A stretch of DNA of 64,000 nucleotides from Scilla litardierei. Its lineage: Eukaryota; Streptophyta; Magnoliopsida; Asparagales; Asparagaceae. The stretch is taken from positions 196,241,689 to 196,305,688 of the forward strand of contig CM061141.1 in assembly GCA_030789695.1 (NCBI GenBank). Reading direction: 5' to 3'. A program made the position numbers and the translations under genes. Below the pieces are notes generated by a model. It saw only the letters and a list, made by a program, of their open reading frames with translations. It was not told the origin of the DNA and made no database searches. Below, piece by piece: positions 46,754 through 57,437 of the stretch; the stretch's first letter is position 1, and each line of letters begins with the position of its first letter.

Positions 46754-47066
46754 TAGAGTAGGGCAGTCGACTGTCAAAAGAAAAACAATCGTATGTCCTG
46801 GTCCAAAAATGCACAGTAAGATAGAATTCCAGAGAATAAGAACACTCACCCTAGGACATATGCTCTAATCACAAATACATCTTAAAATCATTATGAAACC
46901 AATAAATCCATTGAAACACAAATTATTCCAATCAACTTTGAAAACTCATGAAATCAAATAAGTCACAATTGCCTTTCTTAATCTCATAAAACCAATAACG
47001 CACATGAAGAAAGACAATCAAAAAGATATGAGCTCAATAAGGAGTTATAGCATGAAAATTGAGCTT
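46754..47066 (-). other. Element E spacer between RNase H and F's insertion site
   Basis: It contains the right TSD of F (46754-46758), two more CAGTCGACTG-like motifs (46764-46800) and otherwise non-coding AT-rich sequence. It is continuous with 35349-36005. Confidence 0.65.
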
Positions 47067-48179
47067 CTAGATTTCAGATTCACCCATAATTCCCAATTCT
47101 CCACGCAACCTCACAAATGAATCTTCTTTAAGAGGTTTAGTGAAGATATCGGCAATTTGTTTTTGGGTTTCAATGTACTCTAAGATGATGTCCTTCTTAG
47201 CTACATGATCATTTATAAAATGGTGTCTCACGTCTATGTGTTTGGTACGGGAGTGGTGTACCAGATTCTTGGAAAGACAAATAGCACTTTGATTATCAAC
47301 CATGATAGGGCAAGTATCACAATTGACACCATAGTCACTAAGAGCGTGTCTCATATAAAGAACTTGTGCACATGCAAGACCCGGGGCAATATATTCCGCT
47401 TCAGTCGTGGACAATGACACCGAATTATGTTTCTTAGAGAACCAAGAAATTAAGGAATTTCCTAAGAAATGGCATGTGCCACTAGTACTTTTCCTGTCGG
47501 ACTTGCATCCGGTAAAGTCGGCATCACTATATGAGATTAACTCATACGTGCTAGACTTAGGGTAAAGTAACCCATAATCTAGGGATTGATTGAGATAACG
47601 AAATATTCGTTTAACCACAATCAAGTGTGACTCCTTAGGTCTTGCTTGATATCTAGCACATATACATACGGAAAACATGATATCGGGCCTACTAGCGGTT
47701 AAGTAAAGTAAGCTACCGATCATACCTCGATATAGACAAACGTCTACATCTTTTCGGCTTTCATCCTTGTGTAGATGAGTAGTAGTACTCATGGGAGTCC
47801 TTTTGCTTGAAGACGATTCCATCCCAAATCGCTTAATAAGCTCCCCTGTGTACTTTGTCTGATGTATTAAAGTGCCATTCTCCATTTGTCGAATTTGCAA
47901 TCCAAGGAAGTAGGTGAGCTCTCACATGTGGCTCATCTCAAACTCATCCTTCATAGACTTGGAAAATTCTTGACAAAGATTAAAGTTAGTAGTACCGAAA
48001 ATAATATCATCTACATAAACTTGAATCAAAAGAATGTCATTTTCATAATCTTTAATGAAGAGTGTAGAATCAACTTCTCCCATTTTAAAATCTAAATTCA
48101 AAAGAAAGGTCTTAAGGCGATCATACCAAGCTCTAGGAGCTTGTCTCAATCCATACAACGCTTTCTTAAGTTTGAAAAC
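47067..48179 (-). pseudogene. pol: Element E reverse transcriptase (C-terminal part) and RNase H
   Basis: Starting at VFKLKKALYGLRQAPRAWYDRL, it contains the RT active site (IQVYVDDIIFG), GMIGSLLYLTASRPDIMF, SYSDADFTGCKSDRKSTSG, SLSTTEAEYIA and TKHIDVRHHF of RNase H, ending at 47067. A TGA at 47922-47924 replaces the Gly codon of the GELTYFLGLQI motif, and the frame is otherwise continuous. It would copy E's RNA and degrade the template strand. Confidence 0.9.
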
Positions 48180-48263
48180 TGTCCGACCTTAATTATTCCA
48201 GAAGGCACCATTATAAGGATAACTCGTGCTTTTCCCGCTTCATATAGTTTTTAGACCGCTCGC
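48180..48263 (-). other. 84-bp insertion inside element E's RT
   Basis: It interrupts RT between FIHEKFPNH and VFKLKKALYGL, which adjoin in related elements. It is a multiple of three but reads to a stop in the RT frame. It has no GT-AG ends and no flanking duplication seen. Another frame gives a coherent short peptide, but its origin is not recognised. Confidence 0.55.
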
Positions 48264-49272
48264 ATGGTTTGGAAATTTCTCATGAATAAAACCGGGAGGT
48301 TGAGAAACATAGACTTCTTCATTTACAAATCCATTTAAAAATGCACTTTTAACATCCATTTGAAATAATTTAAAATTCTTATGGGATGCAAAAGATAAAA
48401 GCAACCTAATAGCTTCTAATCTAGCTACGGGGGCAAAGGATTCTTCGAAATCAATACCTTCCTCTTGCCGATAGCCTTGAGCTACTAACCTTGCTTTGTT
48501 CCGTGTGATTACCTCGTTTTCATCCGTCTTGTTCTTGAAGATCCATTTGGTCCCAATAGCTTGGTGACCACTTGGAAGAGGTACAAGTTCCCAAACTTCA
48601 TTTCTCTCGAATTGTGCTAGTTCTTCCTCCATTGCCACTATCCAAGAGCTATCCTCACAAGCTTCTTGAATGTTCTTTGGCTCAATGGTAGAGACGAATG
48701 CGCAATGGGAGGATTCTTCAATTCTTGATCTCGTTCGAACACCCACACCAATATCTCCAATAATTTGGTTATGGGGATGGTTGCGAACGGTTTAATAAGC
48801 TTTGGGTAAACCTGGATCACTAGGAACAACTTCAACAACTTCGTTAGAAGTGGTAGTCTCAACAATATTATCATTAATCTTAACATTATTAAGAGAATCA
48901 CAAAGAATATCTACATTATCATCGTCAACATGAGGAAAGTCAAAATCTTCATAAAAAGATACGTGAAGTGATTCCTCAATCGTTGAAAGAAGTTTTGTTG
49001 TATATCCGGTAGGCTTTGCTACGAGTGGAATATCCAACAAAAATTCTGTCATCGGATCTTGGCTCAAATTTGTCTAAATTATCAAAGGTGTTCTTTATAA
49101 AACATTTTGAACCAAAGTCACGAAAATATTTCACTTGAGGCTTTTTATCGTAAAACAACTCAAAACAAGTTTTGTTTGTTCGGGGTCTCACTAGGATTCT
49201 ATTAAGCACATAACATGCCGTGTGCACCGCTTCTGCCCAAAATTGTAGTCCTAAATGACTATCATGGAGCAT
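48240..49272 (-). pseudogene. pol: Element E integrase C-terminal part, linker and RT N-terminal part
   Basis: 49272-48976 carries the copia post-core block (AVHTACYVLNRILVRP, KTCFELFYDKKP, FGSKCFI, DRIFVGYST). After a frame break, 48746-48240 carries the RT start ([68 protein letters not shown]). These are the usual SIRE-type blocks in order. At least one frameshift separates them. Confidence 0.87.
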
Positions 49273-50260
49273 AGTGCGAGCACACTCAATAAGAGTCCTA
49301 TTCTTTCTTTCTACAACACCATTTTGTGGTGGTGCTCGAGGAAAGGAAAAGTTATGAGTTATCCCGGAGTCATCACAAAACTTAGTAAAGACTCATTCTC
49401 AAATTCTCCTCCATGATCACTATGAATAGTGATAATGGTGGATCCTAAAAGATTCTGAATCTTCTTTGCAAATTTGGTAAACTCTTCATGAGCTTCATTC
49501 TTATTAGTTAAAAATGAAACCCAAGTAAATCTAGAAAATTCGTCAACGACAACTAGTCCATAATGAGCATTACCTATAGAAGGGTTCTAGTTGGCCCAAA
49601 TAAATCTAGATGGAGAAGTTTTATGGGCCTCGTAGAAGTAATCCCTTCTTTAAGCTTAAATGAAGATTTACTTAGTTTACCTCTTTGACAAGAATCACAA
49701 AAGTTTTTCTTATTAAAAACAATCTTAGGAAAACCTTTGACTAGATCATGCTTAGCTAACTTATATAAGTGCTTGAAGTGAACATGACCAAAACGGTGAT
49801 GCCATAATAGTTGTTTACTTGTGTTAGCAACTAAGCAATGGTCTACGGTTTTAGGCAAGCTTAAATAATAAATATTATTACGCCTAATACCAGAAAATAA
49901 AACATTTGAATCACAATCAACAATAGTACACAATCCTTCTCCGAAGTTAACCTTGTAACCTTTGTCACAAAGTTGACTTATGGAAATGAGGTTGTGACAT
50001 AAACCACTATCAAGATAAACATTAGTAATTAGGGGTTTGGAAGGATTACCAACGATACCTACTCCAATGATGGTTCCCTTTTGATTACCTCCAAAAGTGA
50101 CCGTTGCACCATCTTTGATGCTAATCACTTCGGAGAGCAATGAGGGATCTCATGTGTTTGGAGCAACCGCTATCAAGAATCCATCCTTTCCCTTTAGAGC
50201 TAATAAGGCATTTATTGCTCTTCTTCTTTCTCTTGGGTACCTATATAATATACCATAAGC
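49273..50260 (-). pseudogene. pol: Element E protease end, integrase zinc domain and core
   Basis: The protease active site WILDSGCSKHM lies near 50190-50155. A frameshift follows, and 50140-49574 reads the protease end (VTFGGNQKGTIIGVG), NLISISQLCDKGY and the HHCC domain (HHRFGHVHFKHL ... CDSCQRGK). After another frameshift near 49574, the core Asp region (YGLVVVDEFSRFTWV, ITIHSDHGGEFEN) is seen down to about 49390. The Glu region (FSSSTTTKWCCRKK-like in the broken frame) is out of frame. Confidence 0.82.
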
Positions 50261-50294
50261 TTATGGTACCCAATGTTTGTTGGGTCCAAGGGGA

Positions 50295-52630
50295 TTAGCC
50301 CTTTGGAAGCCAAGTCCAAGTGGACTTCCGCTTCCCAACATAGTTACTATTTCCAATTACATCATGAAAGTAGGAATCAACATAAGCATTCCTAACATTT
50401 AGACTAGTGTTCTTAGGACCCCAAATAGTGTACATCTTGGGAGTCCTATTCCTAGTTGCATGCATATGAGTTGGATTTCTATGTGGTGCATGCTTCTTAG
50501 GAACATGATTTCTAGTATAGATATGAGGTGGAGGATATGCATTGTTCATTCTTGAATGATATGTATTCTTGGGAACATGCATATTATATGAAGCATATTG
50601 ATCATGCATGACATGTGGAGAATTAGCATACATGAAAGAATGATGCTTATGAGAATATGGGTGTGTGGGAGCACGTACATGAGTATTTCTCATGTGTGGT
50701 TGTGTACGTGTCCGTGGGTGCGGAGCATAAAATGTGTCATGATTATCCACTTGTGAAGTAGGATGTTTCCTACGTGGATGAGTATTCGTATACATATAAG
50801 CATGGCCTTGCTTTTGGTTTCCACCCTTAGTGGGTTTCTTGCCAAAAGGAAGAAAAGGTGATGTGGTGACATTCTTGGTAGGATTGCTACCTATAGTATC
50901 TTTGACACCACTTGTGGATGCACCGGAGGAAGTCCTCACAAAATCTATAATGACACCACTATAGGAGGTGCGATCATTAGATGCATTAGCTTTTACAAAT
51001 CCAAGGCCAACACGATGTGTGGCCGGAAATTGATTTGCAAGCAAATCATCCAATTGTCCGTGTCCCTTATTGAATCTCACATTACGGGAGGACATGAGCT
51101 CATATTTCTCCTTTAAAGAAGAAATGTTGGTATCCAAGGTGGACACCCGTGCTTTGAGCTCGTGCACTTGGGTTTTAAGAGAATCATTCTCTAATCCCAA
51201 TTGTGTGTGGCGTGTAACTAGATCACTATTATCCATGGGATGTGTTTGATCTAGTTGAGATTTGAGGTAATTCACCTCATCTCTCAATGTGACATTTTGA
51301 GAAGCTAAGTTTGCTTTCTCAAGGGTTAAAGTATCAATAATGGTGTCATTGTTGATAATGCATGGAATGTATGACTTGCTAACTTTTGATTTCTTTAAGC
51401 TAGAGTATCTAAGCATTAAAGATTGGTATTTAGCAAATAGTTCTTCATTAGCTATGCGAAGTTCATCCATTGTTACCTTGGTGTTATCCGTATCGGAATC
51501 ACTCTCATCCGAGAGTGGGTCTTCAAGTGCCATGAAGCACATGTGGGCGCTCTCACCCTTCTCATCATCGGAATCGCTTGATGAGTCATCACTTGAGTCA
51601 TCAAAGGTACCGACGAGTCCTTTCTTCTTGTCTTTCTTGTTCTTGTTGCACTTATGGTACTTTGGTGCCTTCCACTTTTCTTTGTTGTTTACCATTGGGC
51701 AATCCCTCTTGATGTGCCCTGGCTTATTACACTTATAACAAAGAGAGGAACTAGCATTAGTAGACTCAAAACGTTTGTTGGAGGGAAATTTACCTTTGCG
51801 GAAGAAGCGTTGGAACTTCTTCGCCGTTTGGGCCATTTCACCCAAATCCATCTCGTTCTCGGATTCATCACTTTCAGAGGATGATGAATTGGCGTTGAAC
51901 GCCAAAGATTTCTTCTTGGCCTCCGAGGGATTCATCATGGCTCGAATCTTCAATCGATTATCCCGTCTTACTTCGTAAGACATAAGAGTCCCGATGAGAT
52001 TCACCACGGTGTAGTTCTTCAAGTCATTGACCTCCTCAATGGCGATTGCTCGTCTTTCCCATTTGGAGGTCATCCCCATGATGATCTTCCTTACCTTTTC
52101 AGGTTCGGTGTAGATTTGGCCAAGGGCTTCTAATTTGTTTGTGATGTCGGTAAAGCTCCGTACATCGACGCAATGCTCTCATTTTCCTGTATGTGAAACA
52201 AGTCGAAGTTTTGCACGACAACATATAACTTTGAAAGCTTTACCTTATTCGTTCCCTCGTGGGTAACGATGAGATGGTTCCAAATTTGATATGCACTCTT
52301 ACATGTGCATATCTTGTTGAACTCATTCGGGTCCAACGCACAATGAAGAGCGTTCATTGCTTTAGCGTTGTTGACTTCGGCGGACTTCTCGGAAGTCGTC
52401 CATTTCTCGAAATCATCTTCGGAGGGCTCTACGTACTCCTTGTGGAGAGTTCTCTAAAGAGAAGCACTCCTAAGGAATGTCTCCATCCTACACTTCCAAT
52501 AACTATAGTTAGTACCATTGAAACGTGGAGGACGTACCGTATATTGACCTTCGAAAAGTGTGGACGCTCCATCACGGTCGTGATTGTTGTACGTAGGCGG
52601 AGGAGGAACGTTGTTGTTGTTGGATGCCAT
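50295..52630 (-). pseudogene. gag: Element E gag
   Basis: Starts at ATG 52630 (MASNNNNVPPPP), 15 bases left of the primer site. It reads PPRFNGTNYSYWKCRMETFL and the capsid-like helices (CALDPNEFNKICTCKSAYQIW), with a TAG at 52454-52456 and a frameshift near 52160. The long frame 52079-50295 then has a CCHC knuckle (CYKCNKPGHIKRDC), an acidic Ser/Asp-rich stretch, a predicted coiled coil (about 51500-51080), and a His/Pro/Tyr/Asn-rich tail with HTHPR-like repeats. The large gag is typical of SIRE. It would coat and package E's RNA. Confidence 0.87.
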
Positions 52631-52644
52631 AGATAAAACCTTGC

Positions 52645-52656
52645 GCTCTTATACCA
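52645..52656 (-). promoter_or_regulatory. Element E primer-binding site
   Basis: On the minus strand TGGTATAAGAGC starts two bases inside the 5' LTR boundary. It resembles the initiator-Met-type TGGTATCAGAGC at 11 of 12 positions. Confidence 0.8.
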
Positions 52657-52658
52657 AT

Positions 52659-54520
52659 TGTAAGGATCCTGTCTATGGGGAAAACACTAGAAGGGGGGGT
52701 TGAATAGTGTTTATGCAAATTTAAAAGGAATTTACGCCAAATAAAATGCAATCCAACAAACAGTGCGGAATAGAAAACCATCCCAAAGAGAAACACACAC
52801 AAACGCAGTTATGTTTCATGGGTTCGGATTAACCAAGTCAACTCCCGACTTGTTCCCGGTAATCCTACGTCCCTACCACCCGGATACCACCGGATACTCA
52901 AGTTAGAACCCTAACTTGAGGTTTCCTTAAAAACCCACTTGTAGCAACCCTACAAGTGCAATCGAATACAATCGATGTCCTTGACTCCCACAACCAGGGA
53001 GCAAGCAAAAAACCACTCTCACAATCGAGAGCACACTTCAAATAAAGAAGTTATGAAATCTGAAAGCAACACTTACAATCACCTATGCCTTGAAGTAGAA
53101 CTTGAAGGAGAAGTGTGATGTGTGTTGAAGAACTCTCTTGGAAGAGAGGAGAAAAGCCCTTTCTCTTGACTGCACCAAATGCATAGAAGATCAATCTTTG
53201 GTTCTAGGTTAGAGAGCAAGAGAACAAGATTTGGAAATACTTAGGGCTTTGGATTTGAAAGCTTTGATCTTTGGAAATGAAAGCTTGAAGGATTTTGCAA
53301 TGAATGAGTAACCTTCCAATGAAACAGTAGAAGCTCTATTTATAGCTTTCTCAATTCCACAAAATAGTTTAGGCAAAAACCCAATCGAAATCCGTGAGAA
53401 AAATCTCAACGGATATAATCTGAACTTGCTACAATCGACTGTTGAACAATCTACAGTCGACTGTTGAACAATCTACAGTCGACTGTTGAACAATCTACAG
53501 TCGACTGTTGCACAGTCAGCAAGGGTAGGTGAGAATTCATAACGGTAACTTACCACGTGGACAGTCGACTGATGAAGCCAAGACAGTCGTCTGTTAAACC
53601 AACAGGCGACTGTACATTCTTCGGCAGGCGACTGGCCGAGAGATGAGTAAGTTAGACACATACTGGAAATCTCACAAGATACAGGACAGACGACTGATGC
53701 AAGGAACACAGTCGACTGTTAATCAGAACAGGCGACTGTATAACCTTAAACAGACGACTGTCACAATCATGATAAATTTCCAGAGAGCTGAATCAAATAA
53801 TTGATTTACAGACAGGCGACTGTTGCAGCATAGACAGTCGACTGATCTAATAGACAGTCAACTGTATATACAGCATAAGTCGACTGGCCGTAGAAGAGAG
53901 ATCAAAACATAGTTTGGGCAAGGAGAGACAGGCGACTGCTGTACAACACACAGTCGACTGTCACAAGGACAGGCGCCTGTGAATCGTTCAACAGTAGCAT
54001 GTGCAAAATAATCAGAGAAGTCCCAAAACAGCATTGTAATAGTCTGTGCATAACAGGCGACTGTAGAACAAAACACAGTCGACTGTTTTTGAGACAGGCG
54101 ACTATAAACTGTTAAGCAGTCGGCTGTTATGAACAATCCTAGCACAAACAGAAGAGAATTGAATTGAGATCAAAGTACAAAGGTCTAGAGATGTCCTATG
54201 ACCGAAAGTAGATGTGTGTGAGTGCTCCATCATAGTTCTACTTCTAAGCTACATACTAGAAGAGATAAAAGAAAAATTACATTGACGAATAATCTCTTCT
54301 TTCCATCGTATGAGCTTGAAGTCTTTACAGAGCTTCAATCATCAATCTATGTTCATCCAATTCATATCATTTGCCTTCAATCACGTTTGTGAGTCATCCA
54401 TTGCTAGTTGATCTTCATTGTAAGCTTAGGCAATTGATTAACTGCAAAATAGGGGATTAGTCACAAGTATTTATGCTTGCTCATTATAACACCAAGTAGG
54501 GAGAAGTCCAATACTCAACA
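52659..54520 (-). repeat. Element E 5' LTR (1862 bp)
   Basis: Matches 31200-33016. A 22-bp unit (acagtcgactgttgaacaatct) is present about four times near 53431-53510 against two in the other LTR, which accounts for the 45-bp length difference. Confidence 0.92.
53430..54125. repeat. CAGTCGACTG palindrome cluster in E's 5' LTR
   Basis: More than twenty degenerate CAGTCGACTG or CAGGCGACTG motifs, aligned with those in the other LTR. On the minus strand they lie in the first half of the LTR, upstream of or around the expected promoter. Confidence 0.8.
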
Positions 54521-54525
54521 AAATA

Positions 54526-56104
54526 TTGCATTAATTTCATATACATAGTCATCATATTGTTACATTTTCATGATTCATTAGTCTCGGCCAGCGGACTGAC
54601 CAGGGAAATGGCTAGTCCATGGTTCACTACCCCCAGACTGAGTTGAGGTGTCCCATAAACTAGTCCAAAAGACCACTGGTCGAATCATGATCCATTGAGA
54701 TGCTGAATCAATTGAATGTGGAAATTTTCAGACTAGTTTAATATCACTTCCACTTGGAAAACCCCACTTGGAATGATATTATTATATTTGATAAGTTACT
54801 TTCGAAAAATATTGAAGATGTTGTTCTAGAATCGGAAAAGTCATTACGATCCCAATCACCATCTAGAACAACTTTCAATATTTCCCCATCACTTTATCAA
54901 ATAAAAGTACTCTTATAGTACTTTGCAGCGGAAAAGCGTTTTTGAAAACGTATTTTTCAAAATGTATATTTCAACCTAGTACCCTTATGATACTAGCGAA
55001 ATATTCGGCAATCCCTGGCCATTGTCGGGGTTGAGCCGTAGCCGTGCCAAGGCCGGATCCCCCTTGAGGGGATTTTTCTGCAAGCCATTGTCACCGGCTC
55101 CCGTATGGATCCAGGCGCTCCCCTTCTGCAGGAGAATTTGCCGCAGAGAACTGCCATCAACCCCGTATGGGCTGGCCATGCATCTCCCCACCCCCAAATA
55201 CAGGGTCAACAGGGGCTCGGCACTGGCCGAGGCCAGGGCCGGTAGTGGCCCTGGCCACTACCAGGGCCGGCCGTGGCCCTGACAGAGGCCAGGGCCGGCC
55301 TGCGACAGGCCCTGGCCTCTGCCAGGGCCGGCCAGGGCCCCCTGGCCGTGGCCAGGGCCCCCTGGCCGTGGCCAGGGCCCCCTGGCCCTGGCCTGGCCTC
55401 TGCCAGGGACGGCCCTAACCACGACCAGGGCCCCCTGGCCCTGGCCTGGCCTCGGCCAGGGCCGGCCCTGGCCGTGGCCAGGGCCCCCTTGGCCCTGGCC
55501 TGGCCTCGGCCGGCCTTGGCCCCTTGGCCATGGCCGCCCCCCCCTTGCATAGGGTTGGCCGCACACCCCCACCAGAGGGGTGGCCGTGGTTGTTATTGGC
55601 CGTAGCCAACCCCCTCCGCATGGGGAGGGGGTGCATAGCCTCCATGGCCCATATGGCCATGGCGATCATGCACCAAAGAGCTCTTCTTCTCCGATGAGAA
55701 TTGTTCCAACCGCCATCTTCTTCTCCGATGAGGCACCCGTTTGTCGAGAAAACTGTTTTGCTTCAATGGCCGTGTGCCAAAAAAAAATGAAGAGAACGTG
55801 TTTTCAAGGCCGCAAACTTCACGCTCTACATGAAGAGAGTGCCCATTCTCAATTGAATGGATGCTCAGCATCCATGAGGAGCGCGCGTTTGGCAAGATGA
55901 ACGGTAAGTTTTTCCCGTCACAGAGAGTTCCTGCCATATCCGTAATGACAGAAGACCCTAACGTGAAAAGAACAACTATTGCGTTCTCTCCATCATGATG
56001 TGCTCCTACCATATCCATAATGGAAGGAGACTCATTCGTGAAAGAGACAACGCCGCATTCATCGGTGAGACCGGGGCGACGGTTAGACCGGGGCGAACCC
56101 GTAT
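54526..56104 (-). other. Element D long leader
   Basis: About 1.6 kb between D's primer site and E. The half nearer E is AT-rich and unrecognised. The half nearer the LTR contains a very GC-rich repeat block (55205-55560) and then mixed sequence with a duplicated CTTCTTCTCCGATGAG segment (55683 and 55716). No coding frame is convincing. It probably holds the RNA packaging region and perhaps a first exon. Confidence 0.5.
55205..55560. repeat. GC-rich GGCCAGGGCC minisatellite in D's leader
   Basis: Dense copies of GGCCAGGGCC, CCAGGGCCGGCC and CCAGGGCCCCCTGGCC, many of them palindromic, with about 20-bp units repeated three times near 55335-55395. Base composition is strikingly different from both flanks. 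All six frames are open-looking only because of Gly/Pro/Arg/Ala low complexity. Confidence 0.85.
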
Positions 56105-56117
56105 GGCTCCGATACCA
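56105..56117 (-). promoter_or_regulatory. Element D primer-binding site
   Basis: On the minus strand TGGTATCGGAGCC begins one base inside the 5' LTR end. It matches the initiator-Met-type site of plant copia elements. Confidence 0.9.
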
Positions 56118-56118
56118 A

Positions 56119-56648
56119 TGTTGGATCTTGTCAAAACGAGGACGTTAGGATCGAATAATAAAGGAGAGACTTACGCTTACGTACGCGACACCGTAATCTC
56201 TAAATTTCACCCTCGGATTCGCCACAGCGGTCAGTACTTCGTCACGGAGGATCGAAGCAGCGTTTCACCGTATAAATCTCTATTTAGAAGAGGATTTTAA
56301 TGGGAGGTAGAAGAAGAACACAAGTTGCCTTATGCAAACTTATGACATGGTTAGATTAGTGTAAATGCCTTACCCTTGGGTCCTATTTATAAGCTTTAGG
56401 GGTAGTTATTGTAGGAAATAACTAAATATAAGCTTATTAGCCTATATTAGCACATTTACTTATCCTCTTCTTCATTAACTTATCAAGTGCCTTTATGCAC
56501 TTATAAAGTGACTTTTTCCACTTATCGAGTGGTCCTTTTCACACGAGAAAAGGTTCCCTTCGCGCACGCTTTTGTGCACGTGACATCTGAGGTCCATAGC
56601 CCCTCATACATCCCCTCATGGGTGTATATATGTCGTCCATATCCAACA
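56119..56648 (-). repeat. Element D 5' LTR (530 bp)
   Basis: Runs from TGTTGGATCTTG to CATATCCAACA, paired with 25499-26028. The right TSD gtccc follows at 56649-56653. Confidence 0.93.
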
Positions 56649-56653
56649 GTCCC

Positions 56654-57312
56654 GTGCACAAGGTTGAGCGTTCCCTCGTTACACGAAAGGCGTGAACCTT
56701 AGTGACACACTTCTTGACTTGTCTTGTCTAGTCTTGTCTTGTCCCATTTAGGTTAGTCCCGTAGTCGGTAGCACATGCTACCGCTACAGTGTGTCCTATT
56801 TACTTTTCCTGCACCGTTTTACTTTCTTTAACTGCCATGTTATAACCCCAGCATGCCAGGTGTTGAGCCAGAGCGTGTGGACGAGCCGGACATTCCTGAG
56901 TACGTGGAGCCAGAGGGCGTCGACCCGGAGTACGTACCTGACGAGGACCAGTCTTAGCGGTCCCTCACCGTTGTAGTTCAGAGTTTTTCCTAATTTCTAG
57001 TTCGGGTGCGTAGCACCGTTTACTTTCTGCCTAGGTTAGGTGCTTGCACCAGTAGTTTACTTTTTGCGTTGTTGCCATGCTGGGCTTACTTCTTTTATTA
57101 GACTCTTGTACTTCTGGATATCTTGATTGAATAAAATGAATGCATTTCCTTTCAGTACTTTCTGTTGTTACGAATTTTATAAATACAAGAACCTGAAATT
57201 TTAAGATGGTATTCCCCCTACAGACGCTTATTGGGTCCGAGCCTCACGGCTCCGGCCCAAGCGGGCCTTAGTCACGCTTCGCCTCCGTAGTTTTGGCAAG
57301 CGGGGCGTGACA
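56654..57312 (+). repeat. Element A LTR, right part
   Basis: It resumes the 99-bp minisatellite remnant after D's target site, then a TCTTG run, the small ORF (56853-56957), the U5 block with hairpin GAGCC-tcac-GGCTC (57239-57252) and the end GCGTGACA at 57312. The primer-site 16-mer follows at 57321. Confidence 0.82.
56853..56957 (+). CDS. Small acidic ORF in element A LTR (34 aa)
   Basis: ATG 56853 to TAG 56955-56957. The peptide starts MPGVEPERVDEPD and ends VPDEDQS, with 15 Asp or Glu residues. It is positionally equivalent to the ORFs at 38525 and 46320. C's LTRs keep the region (around 767-850) but have ACG for ATG and a one-base frameshift. The ORF is intact although the adjacent gag carries four stops. 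Confidence 0.45.
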   Translation: MPGVEPERVDEPDIPEYVEPEGVDPEYVPDEDQS

Positions 57313-57437
57313 GGTTTTAGTGGTGGCCCATGCAGGTCTTGTAATTATAAAAGTTTGTAGCAATAGTATTACTGCATTCATATTTATTTATCCAGTTATC
57401 GTGTACAAGTCTAATTTGGATCTTCCTTGTCAATAGG

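Larger units (their letters stand above)
31200..54520 (-). mobile_element. Element E: SIRE/Maximus-type copia retrotransposon, minus strand, hosting F
   Basis: Long LTRs (1817 and 1862 bp) begin TGTAAGGA and end ACTCAACA on the plus strand. The minus strand reads 5' LTR, Met-type primer site, gag with a long coiled C-terminal part, protease, integrase, RT, RNase H, then an extra ORF before a G-rich polypurine tract and 3' LTR. Long LTRs, large gag and a downstream extra ORF are typical of SIRE. Without F it is about 12.6 kb. Several stops and frameshifts make it inactive. Confidence 0.92.
25499..56648 (-). mobile_element. Element D: Ty1/copia retrotransposon, minus strand, hosting E
   Basis: Flanked by gtccc duplications and two 530-bp LTRs starting TGTTGGAT and ending ATCCAACA. 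Read on the minus strand, the order is 5' LTR (56119-56648), Met-type primer site, long leader, insertion E, gag, protease, integrase, RT and RNase H (ending 27041), polypurine tract and 3' LTR (25499-26028). Integrase before RT is the copia order. Without E it is about 7.8 kb. The LTRs differ at about 22 positions by eye (about 4%). The copy is inactive: one frameshift and at least two stops in gag-pol. Confidence 0.93.

Noticed and set aside
48180..48263. Intron in E's RT
   Set aside because: No GT-AG or GC-AG pair fits both edges while keeping the RT sequence continuous.
55206..55605. Gly/Pro/Arg-rich ORFs on both strands
   Set aside because: The GC-rich repeat opens all frames. There is no homology and no codon-use evidence.
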